Source: Sanguinoderma infundibulare (lineage: Eukaryota > Basidiomycota > Agaricomycetes > Polyporales > Polyporaceae). Taken from it: a DNA stretch of 64,000 nt. Shown here one piece after another: positions 33,896 to 46,450 of this stretch. Under the pieces are notes generated by a model. The model saw only the letters and a program-made list of their open reading frames with translations, did no database searches and was not told where the DNA came from. The stretch is from contig JAVLRN010000005.1 of NCBI GenBank assembly GCA_032821775.1, positions 2,728,001-2,792,000 of the forward strand, read 5' to 3'. The position numbers were made by a program, and so were the translations under genes. The stretch's first letter is position 1, and each line of letters begins with the position of its first letter.

Positions 33896-34400
33896 AACTT
33901 GTATAGACGGAAATCTGACCTTGGTCAGTTTTTCGTCACCGCGGTGTGTTCCATGCAGTGATTCTGAACTTTGATTTTGACAGTGTGATCTAATGGAACG
34001 ACGTACTAGACCGATCGAAGCCCATCCTTATGCATATCCACTCATCATCTTACGGTTACCCTCACTTATCTCCCTCCACAGCGCTGCGCCTCCTGCTTCT
34101 CTTTCCTAAACGCCCTACCCCGCGATACTAACGCCCACAACACCGCACCACTCGCATTGGCATCCGCATTGTCACTGTCACTGTCACTGACCACTGCAAC
34201 TCATGTTACCCACCGCACACGCTGTAACCAGTATCCAACATACACACCCGGGGTCTGTCCCGCGTTGTATCCATGACGATTTCTCTTCTCCAATAATTCC
34301 CGACAATTGCCTCTCTCGCCGAGACCTGTACTAGCAGTTATTAATGTGTTACATCTACTAAAGACATAGCCCTCCGGGCAGCCCTGGACACGACCATGAA
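33896..34400. other. 3' flank of the BTB gene
   Basis: About 500 bases with no open frame of coding quality. A short TGTCACTGTCACTGTCACTG run occurs near 34170. Nothing else was recognised. Confidence 0.4.
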
Positions 34401-34407
34401 TAATCAG

Positions 34408-34469
34408 CCAGCGCGATGAAGGAGAGACGGCGCGCTGCAGTCAGGCTTTGCCCTCCTTCATCGCGCTGG
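34408..34469. repeat. Perfect 17-bp inverted repeat
   Basis: CCAGCGCGATGAAGGAG at 34408-34424 is perfectly complementary to CTCCTTCATCGCGCTGG at 34453-34469, with a 28-base loop. It is isolated from genes, about 210 bases left of the larger foldback element. It could be a solo hairpin relic or a structured RNA segment. Confidence 0.8.
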
Positions 34470-34684
34470 TATGATACGAATTTGCAAGTTTTGAATCGAA
34501 GTGGGTCCAGCAAGAGTGCGCCGGTACCGGTAACCCTCCTCATCTTCCTAAGCCGGCGGTGCCAAGGGTAGCCTCCCTGAGACCTATTTACCCACTTCAA
34601 AGTTCAAACGAAACCACGTTTGATGTTACCGCTGTCATGGACTTTTGTAAGTATACTGCCCTACAGACCCGGCCACTTTCAGCT

Positions 34685-34985
34685 GTTTTTAGAATAATAG
34701 AGAACAATAGGCCTTCTGGATGAAAACTGGCTCAGGTCGGCTAGATAGCTGACGTCGATGGGAGCCCCAGACGCTCCGGTGCCTTGGCCCAAGTTCGCTG
34801 CGGGGCGCAGCGCCGACGTCGACGTGAACCCGCAGTCGGACACCAATGGATCGCTCAGCGCAGTCACCGCGGCGCCCCGCAGTGAACTGGAGCCAGGGCA
34901 CCGGAGCGTCTGGGGTTCCCATCGACGTCAGCCATCTAGCCGACCTAGACGTATTTTTGGAGAGGGCCTATCGTTCTGAAAAATA
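34685..34985. mobile_element. Foldback element with ~130-bp imperfect arms
   Basis: A strong arm pair is at about 34737-34818 and 34866-34946, sharing for example GACGTCGATGGGA with its complement and GACGCTCCGGTGCC with GGCACCGGAGCGTC. A weaker extension outward includes AATAGGCC near 34710 facing GGCCTAT near 34963 and the ends ATTATTCTA and GAAAAATAG. The loop is about 50 bases. There is no coding capacity, which fits a MITE-like or foldback non-autonomous element. I could not confirm a target-site duplication. Confidence 0.7.
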
Positions 34986-35242
34986 GCAGTTAGTGTTCAG
35001 GAATATTGGGGATGCCCACGCGCACGCATCTGGTCAACCGCGCAACGCCTTCGGCCTGATGGGTCTACGTGTGAGTTCATAAATAAGTAACTTAAGATGC
35101 ACAGGTGTGTTCATTACATTAGATGATGATAGATGGCCAAACAGCGTCCCCGACATGCTACGCCGGCCCTGTGGCCAGGTTTTTGGCGTCCGTCAACCCT
35201 TGAAGTCACGAAGGGCGATTCCAATCAACACGACTGAAAGCC

Positions 35243-37024
35243 CTAGAAGAAACGCGTGGTATCCGGATGGAACCTGTTCGCCTGGCGCATGACGACGATG
35301 CCGCCAGTCAAACTCGACCACTGAAAACAAAAATCGGTCAGCGCACGTCCCTACGCGCGAGGGAGCAAAAACCAACGTACCCCGTTGCCAATGAACACCT
35401 GCGCCCGCTGGCCGACGAGCATGTCCATCGCCTGCGCGACGTACTTCTGCTCCCAGCTCAGGACCGTGTCGCGGCTGCTCGCCACGTGCTTGAAGCCGCC
35501 CATGTCGACCAGCGCGCGCTTGAGCTCCTCGACCCAGCCCACGGCGCCGTTCGTCATGATGTACACGTTCTCGAGCCCGTGCGCGGACGCGGAGCGCTGC
35601 ACCTCGCGCACGCGCGCGACGATCTGCGCGACGGTTGGCAGGCAGTGACGGTGGTAGATGGCGACGTTCTCGGGCGTGTTCTCGCCCCAGGTGCCACCCG
35701 CCGGCGGGTCAAAGGGCTCGAGGCCGGGGAGCGCGTTGAAGGCAAGGAAGGACGAGGACCACTTCGCGAGGTGGTCGCAGTGGCCCTCGTAGTCGCCGCG
35801 GCGGAGGTGGAGGACGAGGAGGCCCTTGATCTCGGTGTAGCGCTCGGCGTTGGACGTGTAGGGGATCGTCGACAGCGGGGGCTCGTGCACGGCCGTCGGC
35901 GCGATCACCTCGCGGTTGTTGTCGAATGCGAGCTCGACGAGCGACGACCACCGGAAGTGCGTCATGATTGGGGACGCGGCGAAGTCGGCCCAGACGTCCT
36001 CCATCGCGTGTCGGTCTCCGAATGCGCTGAGGGGAGCGCGTCAAGATCGGGGACGCGGGGGAAAGGCATGTACGCACATCCAGTTGTAGATTGGCCCTTG
36101 CTCCTGCTTCACCTCCACACACTGCTCGTCGATCGTGCTCAGCTTCGCCACCCAGCCCTTGGTCACCGCGTCGGCCATCCAGGTCCCTATCTCTTTGTCC
36201 ACCGCTTCGCGATCGACCGCAACTATACGGCCCTTGCAGACGGTGTGGTAGTATTGCTCCGCTATTGCAAGCGGTGCGTGTTGCCCTGGAGGGAATGCAC
36301 CACCAGCCATGGGACCTGTGACGGATATAAATTGTCGTCTGAGGGGTGGCAGCGGCCGCGTGTGGGAGCTCACCTGCAATGAGAGCAGTCAGAGGAACGC
36401 GGGAGGGGATGGGCTTCCCAGAATAGTCCGCATAGTCCTCTCCGGGAGTATCATTCCAGGTATAGTTATAGAAGACGAACCTGGAACACAGCCGCCTTGA
36501 GCATGGCTTTAAGGAAGGGGGGACAGATACGCACGCTCGATTTGACTTGTATGCTAGGTACGCATTCAGCAAGATCTCCTGCATGATGTTACCCCATCCG
36601 GAACCTGTAGAAGAGGGGATGAGGCATGCCACGCTAGTATGAAGGATGGCATTCTGCAGATCGCACCTCTGCTGTGACCGGCAACGAACAAAAACCCCGG
36701 CTCATTCTCGTGTGACGTTGCATGCCAATGGTGTTGGGGAAGCCTGAGCTCATACTCATGATACTGAGAATAGAGAGGCGGAAGACGCATTCCGGACCAT
36801 CTTGGGTCGTCAGGTTGTTGCTCTGGAGTAGCAGTCTGAGTTTCCACAATGACAAGCTCAGGCTCGTGGGTGTACTGCATACGCAGAAGAAGTGTGAACA
36901 GGACGAATCCAGTTACGCCGAACACCAGGTAGCGTCGCGCGATGAAGCGTAGGCAAAGCACAGCATTGTTGGCCTTCCCTGGGTGCCCGTTGGCGTCCTT
37001 GAGGTTCGAAGGAAGAACGGACAT
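35243..37024 (-). CDS. O-fucosyltransferase-like type II membrane protein
   Basis: Probable Golgi glycosyltransferase. Start taken at 37024 (MSVLPSNLKDANGHPGKANN). A single membrane anchor follows, RYLVFGVTGFVLFTLLLRMQ, after a short basic cytosolic tail. Luminal blocks: HHWHATSHENEPGFLFVAGH, GSGWGNIMQEILLNAYLAYK, then FVFYNYTWNDTP, FPPGQHAPLAIAEQYYHTVC, a catalytic-domain segment LLVLHLRRGDYEGHCDHLAK whose HLRRGD resembles the GDP-fucose-binding Arg motif of POFUT-type enzymes, NVYIMTNGAVGWVEELKRAL and MDMLVGQRAQVFIGNG. The last exon reads WSSLTGGIVVMRQANRFHPD and ends at TAG 35243-35245. About six exons. The fucosyltransferase assignment rests on the HLRRGD and SSLTGG-like motifs; donor and acceptor are not known. 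Confidence 0.65.
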
Positions 37025-39996
37025 GGAGAGACGAGATGAAGACGATGATGACCCCACTCCACCCACGGGAGCTCTGAAGGCGGCTCTGCGTCGATGGACT
37101 GGGGCATAATGGAAATTACACGTACATGGTCCGGGTGAGACCGATGCGCGGGCGTGAGTCAAAAGCTGCAGCGCTGAATAGACAAGACCTAAGCGCTCAT
37201 CCGAATCCCTCACACGGCTGTCTCCCAAGCTGGTCTCCCAAGGGTGACGTTGCAATGCTAGAAGACCGATCAGATGAACAGAGGCAAGTAGATTCAGAGA
37301 AAAGTCCTCGCTGCTGTGGAGGCACCAAGGAGGAAAGTCCACCTCAAGGAGCCTGGAGAGATGAGATCAGGATGAAACGATATGCTGCGCAGCTGGGCGG
37401 TCTGTTAAAACTTTGACCGGGCCGCCAAGCGAGAGATACTGTTCAAATACTGCTTGCGCCCCGCACATGCTCCGCGAGGTTCGTGGGCATCGGCCCGTAG
37501 GCAAGATTGCTCGCGAAACTTAAGCTCCACGAAGATGATGACAGCACGCCGACGCTACAGATCGACCTCCGGTCAGTCCCTGTTGAACTAAGACACATCG
37601 GCCGACTTCTCACCGAGAGGAGGAGCTAGGCCTTAAGGGAAGTGGTTGACTTTGCGCATATGGGAGGGGCATTGACCAGAGTGGTACGGATCCAATAGCC
37701 ACCATTGAAAAGGGAGTACACCCCACGTTACACATCCTCAGGGTCTTTGTCACGTTTGTGACGCGCGGTTCAACTTGATCGTCAGCGTACATCGTGACAT
37801 CTCTACAATGGGGGCGCAACGGGCGTGGTTTGTTCAAATTGGAAATGCAGTGTCGACATGAATCATGATGCTCTAGAGGCTTTCATTTGTTGAGGCCGTA
37901 GCGTGAATCGCTCGTGCGGACTCTGGAGCTCAAGTCAGCAAGTTACCAACCAGACGGTGATTCCTCTGCAACGTGTCAAGTTCTTGACAACTTGAATTGA
38001 TAGGGTAAGTATGTGTCTCACTTTCACACTTTGACATCACAACTGTGCTGGATTCGACCCTCTGCGGAATGCTCGTCGGTCAAAGTTCAAATGACCAGAG
38101 AAGACCTGTTCTAGGCTGGGCTGAGTAAGTAATGCCGACGACCAAGCTCTCAGTTTCTCGGAACATTAACAGCCCTGCTGGGCCCTAGACAGCTTAGAAC
38201 TGGCACGGAGAATTCAATGTCGTCGTTGCTCAAAAGTGCTAGTAATTGTGAACTCCACAAACTCAAGGATTTGATTCGTACGCATGGCGGCGTCAGCTGT
38301 CCTTAAGAAGCTTTATCCATGTTTACTACGTTTCCGGTATTACACAGGCCTCATTTCTCCACGTTTAGAACGAAGCGAGGTGGACGAGAAGTCCTAATTG
38401 ATGGTCTGCCACAACGTTGCCTCGTGTCACCGACCGAGGTACGCGACTCGGATCGGATCACGTACGTACCTTTATGTCCGACGCAACATGACCTCACAAT
38501 GTTATTCTCATGCTGGTCCACCGCAGGGCAATCAATCAAACCTCCGTAGCTGACCATATGGAGATCTAGACCGCGCCCGCTGGCCAATCGTTTGCATCCG
38601 CTCAAGCGAAGGCCTAATACTGTGCGAGCTCAATATCCAGAAAAGTCTCGTAAAGCTTCCCAGTACGTACCTATCTATACAACGTGTTCGTGGCTTCCAT
38701 AGTTCGCAGCCCTTGCCCCCTTCCTTTGGTCTACGACCACTTTCTCCACTTCTGCAAGTAAGACCCCTTCGATGACCCCGGCTGCACTCAGAATGCTCGC
38801 GGATGCAAGACCCTCCGCGGCGACGGCTGACTCGCCGGCGCGGGCCAAGAGTAGCCCTTTCGCTGAACACAGACACCGGGATGATCAGCGGCATGTCAGC
38901 ACCATCAGTGATGATCGCAAAGAGGCACGGAACCACCTCACGACAGGATTGGACGTCCAATGATTGAGCTCACACCAGAACATCCAATCATGAAGCTCGG
39001 ACGGCGCGGGATGAGCGTGCAGTCCGAACTTTATGTCTGGGGGCCCAGATGCCCTTCCCACTTTCCTCGGTCGGCCAATAACCAGCAATGCGTTGGTCGG
39101 CTCTGTGGCACCAGAAGCGATCGGAAGAATCTCTCTGCGGGAATGAGACTACGGTGCGCTGCAGGTGGATGAGATGGCCTGTGATAGAGACACATGAACA
39201 GCATCCTCATATCGTGCTTTGCCCTGGCACCGGCAACTTACCGCTGATATCATGTCCGCGTCATTGACACCCAACACGCCCAGACGGCCTGCTAGCCAGC
39301 TCGCCAGCATTCATGCCAAGCTTAAGCTGGTCTGCTCATCATGGCCGACAGCCCACCATAAGTGATGCCGACACCGACCACATGAGGGTACGGATCCCAG
39401 GACCTGTGCATAACATCCAAACTCTCAGGGGAGGACACCCAGAATCCAGTCCCGGGGTTGTGAGACTGATAGTGGGACTATCAGATTGGTGGCCCGAGGA
39501 AGTGGAAGTGGAAACTCACGTGCGCAGACGTCTTCAGGGTAGGATAACGGACGACACGTCGGTCGCTCGCGGGGTTTCTTGGTCGTCCCGGAACAGGAGC
39601 GATGCCTACGGGACCAGTCAGCTATGAGCTGCGCGAAACCAGCTCTCACCGCGACGCCGCACTGACCTCTTCTGCGGATCTCCGCGAACGCCGTGCCCGT
39701 CACATTCACCAACGCCTTTGGTATGTCCAATAGCCCTCGACTCCACTGCGCCAAATCGCGGGTACCAATACAATTTGCTTCGGAGACCCCGCGCGCAGAC
39801 CGTATGCGTCGCACATCGATGGCACGCCCTTGGCGAGGTCAAGTGAAATCGGCGGTGCTGCCACGACGCTATCCTATGACGCACCATCCGGCTGCGCGCT
39901 CTCGCCGTTCATGACCTATAAAGAGGCGTTGTGTAAACACAGAAGCCAACAGCATCGAGTTCAACAAGTCGCATCTCTCAACGTACCTTCCGACGA
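37025..39996. other. 3 kb without a convincing gene
   Basis: The left third is AT-richer and featureless. From about 38.6 to 39.9 kb the minus strand contains short coding-like fragments in shifting frames (GTRDLAQWSRGLLDIPKALV near 39.75 kb, AGRLGVLGVNDADMISA near 39.25 kb), but stops interrupt them and no family could be fixed. It may be a decayed gene. At the right end a TATA box (CTATAAAGAG near 39919) lies about 80 bases upstream of the DUF6593 gene. Confidence 0.4.
39915..39925 (+). promoter_or_regulatory. TATA box of the DUF6593 gene
   Basis: CCTATAAAGAG lies about 75-80 bases before the ATG at 39997, a usual distance for a fungal core promoter. Sequence match only. Confidence 0.55.
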
Positions 39997-40735
39997 ATGT
40001 TAAAGCCGAACGGCGACCCCTCCTCCGACGACCGCCCCAACGAGCTCTTCTTCACCGGTCCCGGCGACCCGCGTCACAAGTGCGTCGCCATCGGCTACCA
40101 CAACAAAGAGCCCATCGTCTACAAGTTCGAAACCGTCGACCTCCCGCAAGGCACGAGGACAACGGTGAGGTCCGCCGGTGACATCATGGCTGACAACTTC
40201 CGTTGATGTTTATGTGACGCCCCGTAGGTGACCTTCAACGAACAAGCCATCGTCGCCTACTTCGACTGGACTATGGGCTGCCATCTCGGCTCAATCATCC
40301 GGGGTCAAGAGAGAATCCCCATGGCCGAGTTCGTTTCGCCCGGCTCTGTCGACACGTCAGTTGCTCCTCCGAAGTGCAGAGTAGTGTAGTATTCACCGTG
40401 ACATTCTCTTGCTAGCGCCAGGCGGTTCACGACTGCCGCGAACACCGTGGAGACATTCGAGTGGCACAGGCTTGGCACTAGGCAGCCTTACGCGTACGAG
40501 GTAGGTCTTCCGGTTGTTACACGAGGATTCGCTCATCTTGTTCTCGCAGCTTCTGTCTATCACACCTGACGGCGGAACCGCGAGAATCGCGACATACGAC
40601 CCAACCCCGAGGGAGGTTCCTAAGATGGGAAGGGCGTATGCGCACCTGCAATTCACATTCCACGAGGGTACCCTCCTCCGCGACGCCCTTCTCGCACTTT
40701 GTTTGAACAGATGGATTGACTGGCAGGGCATGTGA
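39997..40735 (+). CDS. DUF6593 domain protein
   Basis: Exons 39997-40164, 40228-40355, 40416-40500 and 40550-40735 close to 188 residues, beginning MLKPNGDPSSDDRPNELFFT. DUF6593 proteins are small Agaricomycete beta-rich proteins, often multi-copy, of unknown role. Matching features: an early strand with EPIVYKFETVDLP, a basic hydrophobic strand AIVAYFDWTMGCHLGSIIRG, the short WHRLGTRQPYAYE motif, and a final strand set RIATYDPTPREV then LQFTFHEGTLLRDALLALCL. No signal peptide or membrane segment. The gene has its own TATA box and is tail-to-tail with the serine-rich gene, about 200 bases apart. The family call rests on overall pattern. Confidence 0.65.
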
Positions 40736-40942
40736 GCGCGAACGGACAGAAGCGCGAGTTTGAACGGATGACGGACGGACCAAATACGTATTAACATAAT
40801 AGTATGGAGCGGGGTTCCTGCGAGCATGACAACGATCGGTTTCACGATAAGACACGAGCTGGAGAATAGTACTACTACCCGATAGAAATGATAAATCACA
40901 GCAACTGATAGTCCGGAAAGCAAAGCGAGCGAAGGTGAGCAT

Positions 40943-43900
40943 TCAGCTGGCTCCCATGGACCCGAGCATGTGCTCTAGCCTCTCTTCGACTGTCCATCGC
41001 ATGTCGGTTTCCGACCCGAGAGAAGACGTTGTCGAGTGCCCGAGATGAGGCTGCCGGGGCTGCCCCTGGCCGTGACCGGGCATGATGTTGAATGAGCCGG
41101 CATCCGTGCCACGTGAGAGGTTCTCTATGAGGCGGCCTATTTGCGCGCTGGAACTGAAGAAGACCTATTGACAGGACGATCAGTCTGCATTGAACGTTAA
41201 GATAAAACGTGGTACAAACGATCGCACACACCTTCGTCTCCGGTCGGGCGGTACCTTTTGGCTGCACTGGCTGCTGCACAGACTTTTTCCGAGACAAGAA
41301 GGAATTCACGCTCCCCTTGGAATTCTTTCTTTCGTGCTCTTTGAAAAACACCTTGACGTTGTCGTCCTTCACCGAGTACTCGGAGTAGAAGCTCGCCCGG
41401 TCGTTGTAAAAGGACTCGCCGTCATCATCACGTAACCCGTTCACGATGGACCTGGGAGGAACGGAGTTAGAGCGATGCTTCAATCACAGCACTCGCAATA
41501 CTCACCAAATCGTCTCTCCATTGGCCAACTCGATCACCTCAAGCGCCGGACCCGATTCAGGGATACCATCCTGTATCTGGGAGCTCCCACCCCCAGGTGA
41601 CTCAGTAGTGGACAGCCCTCTGCCATCGCCTGAGTACATCTCATACCTGCAAAGAGCCCGCTGGTCAGCACGTCGGCATATCAATCGATATCAGATCACT
41701 CACAGAGAGTCGTACGCAGAGCCGACCTTCTCCACGGGGCTAGGAACGGCAAGGAAGCTGTCGTTCTGCGCAGACAGGGCCGGTGGAAGCTGCGGCACGG
41801 GGGGTGAGGCGTCTGTCGAGAACCGACGACCAGCTGCACGATGATGCGGCGGCGGAGGAGTGGGAACGCGATCGTGCACAGAATTCTTCGACGACACAGA
41901 TGTGCGGCGGCGAGAGACGGATTGCTTCCGCATCATCGCCTGAAGATCGAGCGTGGACATCCTCGAATCCGACGGGAAGATGATGGTCCTTCGCACGATC
42001 GCATTCGGTGTGGCGTCCTGCTGGGATTGCTGCTGTTGCCGGAGGTGAAGAGCAGGCGCAGCATCCTGGCTCTTACGACCAGATGGCTTGATATCGGCAG
42101 ACGGCCTCGGGGAGTAGCCGTCGACACTGGGGCGACCCTCCGAAATTGGGGAACGAACGCTATCAGGGGTGGCCCGCCCTCGAATTACGGGAACCTGGCT
42201 CTTTCGACTGTTGTTGGGAGACGTCGCTCTCGTAAGCTGCGTCCAAGCTGTGGACCGTGAGGACGTCGAAGGCGAACGGGCCAGGAGTTCGTTCAGCGCA
42301 GCCTGGTCGAGTCCCAGGTTTTCAGCAGCGTGGAACAGCTGCTTAATTGCATCCTCGTCCGAGGAGGGTTGCGACTGTGGCCGCATATGCAAACCAAGGT
42401 AGTCCTGAGGCTTGGGAGTAGGCGATTGTGCAGGAGCTGGTGGGCCCGTGGGACTTGGACTCCGGAAGAACATCTGGAGCGCGGGAGCCGAATGGGGCAT
42501 CTGGCTATAGGCTGGTTCGGCTGAAGAACCGGATGAGGTCGTCGACCTTGCAGAGGTAGCCGACGCAGATTGGCTGCTCGGTTGGTGAGAAACATGGGAT
42601 TGGGGTGTCGCCGGAGCCTCTGGCGCAGCGCGCTGTTTGCGGAAGCGGGCCATGAAGCCTTTCAAACCAGGAGCTGCCGAAGCGGGAGGGCTGGGAAGAG
42701 GTGCAGGGGGCTTGAACCTCGACGGCTCTGCAGTGCCAGCGGAGTGTATTGCAATGGGCTCCGAACGCAGCGCAAGGCTAGGCGAGCTACTGCCTGTTGC
42801 CTCCGAACCAACACTCCTGAGGTCCAGCGGGTAAGGCGTGATCTCCTCTCCACTCGGCGCAGAATGCTTGGTCCGAATAGTGCCCCGGAGCTTCTTGAAC
42901 CGTGAACCGATCTTGTTCGTCTGCTGCTGCTGATTGGGAGTCGGGGTGGGCGTCGCAGTGGGTGACCGCAGAGGAATAGCATCAACGCTCGTAGATGCCG
43001 AAACGAGTGTTGGAGCAGAGATCTTGTTGGGGCTGATTCGTTTCCGCGGAAGTGTGCCGCCGTTGCCTTCGCTGATCTTCGGTATAGAAGGTGACTTGTG
43101 CAAGGCCGCAGTGGCCGCCTCCGCCCTCCGTTGAACTTCAAGCGCTAGCGAAATAGGATCGATGTTAGACGATGGAGAGAGCGGAGATAGTAATCCTGGA
43201 CTCGTCGGCATCATCAAAGGACTCGTCGGCATCCCAATAGGGCTCATCGGTAGTGGCATGGATGTGGGACTGAGGGGCATAGTGGGGCTAGTTGGCATTG
43301 TGCGGACGGAAGGGGAAGTAGGAGCACTGGGCTGGGCAACACGATGCATCGAGTCTGACCGCTTGGTGCTCAACGGCTTGATGGGCGTCAGAACGGGGCA
43401 AGCGGAGGTCTCATCGTCTCCAGAGGATGACATCTCTGGCATGATAGAGATCTGCGGTGGAACGGCTGAGCTCGTGTCCCAATCCTCAGACCCGAAAAGA
43501 GCTTCGGCGAGTGCTCTATTCCGCCGCATCGGACTGGACTGCTCGATGTCGCTGGCAGATGGCACAACCAAGGTGGACTCTTCAGCTGGCAACGCCGCCG
43601 GAGGACGAGCTCGTGGGGACTCGATACTGTCTACGACAGCGTTCAGCAAGGCATTGGCCCTTGCCACCTGCTCGCTTGTCGCCGCGCGTGACGAAGTCGC
43701 AACCGGCTGAGGCTGAGACTGAGGTTGGGATTGCGGCTGAGGGGTGGAGTTCACAGCCTATTCCACGCACGTAAGTAATGTCATGGAAACGCGAGAGGAA
43801 AGCCGCAACATACCCGACTCTCGCCGTTGAACGAATAGTTTGACTGCGACGTGGAAGGCCTCCTTCTCCTGATCGAGCCAGGGCGCCGATTCTCTGGCGT

Positions 43901-46450
43901 AGCAGCCTTCGTCAGTGCAGCGCCGACAAGCTTATCCTGGATCGCGACGAAGTCGCCCTTCGAGAGCCCAACCTCCCTCCGAACCACATCCTCGGTCTCC
44001 GTCGCTTCGTAGGGTGACGTTCCCGCGGTTGACGGGGCTGACTTGTCAGGGGAGATGTCATGCCACGGCGAGCTGTCCGGGTCGAGGCTGCTAAACAGAC
44101 CGAAAAGGCGGTCGTTCTTGTGATCCTCGTCCCACGTGTGGTAGCTAGACCCCGCGGACTCGAGCGAAGACCGTGACGAGTTGGCAAGCGGCGAGAACAG
44201 CAGCGCGTTGGGCTGGCTGAACGAGAACGTGTTCAAGCTCGTGTGGGGAGTTTTCGAGGAACGCCTGCTGGTGATGCGTCCCTCGTCGACGCCACCGACG
44301 TCGGTGAAGGTGGGCGAGCGCGAACCGTTCGGTGTGTGTGCGGTCTGCGCGGGCGCGCCGAGATCCATACCCGACATCGCGGAGGGTGGCCGGTACTCTA
44401 TGCCAACAGTCGAGTTGCTACCGTCGACCCACGGGGAATCGGGAAGTGCAGGGGAACGAAGGGAACGTGTCACAGACTTTGACCTCTCGAGCTGCTCGAT
44501 ATTTTGGTCGTTGATGCTCGCCGTACTGCCATTACGGCTGGCGACACTGCCGTTCCGACCGTGCGTCTTCTGCGAAGTACCGTTTGACGTCGGCATGTTC
44601 CAGGTCACGTTCGATGGTGTCGTAGGGCGGGATGGCGACGATGTCAGGGGTTGGTACGCTGGACCAGAGAGGGGGGAGATGGGCCGCCGCCGCCCAAGGA
44701 TCGGCGACTCCGCGGTATCGGAGGTAGGCGAAGATGACTTGCTGCCGTTCCTTTGACGCTCCTCGGGTGTGTAGCGGCCATTCATAGAACGATTGAAGAA
44801 AAGGGGAGGCGTTGTGCCAGTCGCGGGGGAGTTGGGACGGTTTGTTGCATGTGAGGACGCACTCGAGTTACTGCGATACATGCTGGAGGTGAGGCTCTGG
44901 GACATCAACGAGGGACCTTGGGTATTCAAACCGGGCAGACGAGGCGACGTCGCACGGGGTGTCGCAGACGGCGTGAGATCCTCGGTGTCAAAGGTGGTTT
45001 CCCGGGGAGTCATGGGCCGAGGCATTCCTGGGATGTAGCCAGGCAGGCGAGGGGTGGGAGACGTAGTGCGCGAGCCGGGATAAGGTGAAGTCCGTTTCGC
45101 ATCGTCGGGTGTCACATGGTCGTCGGAGGAGAGGGCGGTACCAGTCTCGAATTCGGCGGGGGAGACAGCAGGTGAAGAGTCGGACTCCACCTCCAGGTCA
45201 GAATCATGGTTCAGCGGCGGCATGGGGACACGTCGAGAACGCGTACTCACCGCAGTATTCAGCGCTGACAAGGAGCCGTTGAGAATGCTCGATGGAACGT
45301 GGGCAATGGGCGACCGCTCCATGACAATCTCATCATCACCCTCTTCCTCCAACTCCCTGATTGCCTGGTCCAGCGCCAACGACGCCCTCTTCAACCCGTC
45401 CGGCGACAACGCCTTTGACAGCCGCCTGCTGAGCGTGCTGGAGTAGTCGGACTGGTCCCCAAGAATAGACCGGGAGCTGCGGTCCTTGGACAACGTGCTG
45501 GCATTGCCTGGACTAGACGGGGCGGATCCAGAGAAGGTGTACATGCTGCCCTCCGGTGTAGTGGGACGGAGACTGTGGTTGTCGGAGTAGATGGAGGTGC
45601 TGTTCTCCCCTCGGGAGCTCTCGACGGTGCTCATGCTTGTATTGGACTCGGATTGTGCAATCGGGCCCGCAGCGCGTCCACCACGTCGAGGATTGGTTGT
45701 CCGGAGGAAGTAGGCCTGATCGCGGAACTTGCCCGAGCCGAAGAGGTTGTTGCTCATGCGCCTGCTGGAGAGCGAACCCTTTGTGGACGATATGGACGCC
45801 ATGGAGGATGCGCCGTGTAGTGAGGGGGATGTGGTGGACTCGGAGGGACGTACCGACAGTCGTACGGGGTCCGGATCGTCGTCCTCGGCATCGGCTGGGT
45901 TCGCCTGACCATCACCGTCGGTGAACGGGTCCTGGTTAGTCTTTGATCGACTCCTGGCGTGGAAGCGGCCAAGGGCCTCCAAAATCATATCTTCTTCCTC
46001 CTCTGATACTTGGTGCTGAGACCCCCGGGCGCGCTGTTGGGCAAACTTGCTCTTGAGCTCATCGAGCCGGATAGGCTCGCCGGACGAATTTCGAAGCACG
46101 CTGAAACGACGAGTGAGGCTATACGATTGGCGGACCGCGGCGGTGGGCGAACGCGAGGGCAAGGGCTGGTAAGCAGGGAGGGTATGTGAACGCGGGAAAG
46201 AAAAGAAGCACGGACGCACTCTGGCAAGATCAAAGATGTACGGAAATCGCTGGCAGGAGGCAAGGATGGGAGGGCGTCGTCCTGGGTTTCTGTGTGCACG
46301 GCAAGGGCGAATTGGGTGGTGGTGCCAAAGGCTTGGGGGTGCCTGGCGTCGGATCTCTTGCTGGAAAGGGCGAGGAAAGAGGAGTGAACGGGATGAAGAT
46401 AGGATAGCGAAGGTGATAGCTGTGTGCGGGGGAAGTCGTTCGGAGAGCAT
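40943..46450 (-). CDS. Very large serine-rich, probably disordered protein
   Basis: At least five exons, with breaks near 43.8, 41.7, 41.5 and 41.2 kb; the joins GESR|AVNST, YDSL|YEMYS and ETIW|SIVNG are in phase. About 1,700 residues, dominated by Ser, Pro, Thr and Gln with many potential phosphorylation sites. Conserved-looking islands: VRQSYSLTRRFSVLRNSSGE near the start, RLDELKSKFAQQRARG with SEEEEDMILEALGRFHARSR, MSTLDLQAMMRKQSVSRRRT, and near the end NDRASFYSEYSVKDDNVKVF with FKEHERKNSKGSVNSFLSRK, then a short tail with TVEERLEHMLGSMGAS. An internal SP-T-S-P tract (near 43.2 kb) repeats SPxMPxSPIGMPTSPLM-like phrases. No enzyme domain. The start at 46450 is uncertain; the conserved part begins near 46.17 kb. 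Function unknown; a regulated scaffold at the cortex or in signalling would fit but is a guess. Confidence 0.7.

Noticed and set aside
35267..36382. 371-codon plus-strand frame
   Set aside because: It is antisense to the fucosyltransferase-like exons, whose GC-rich codons keep the opposite strand open.
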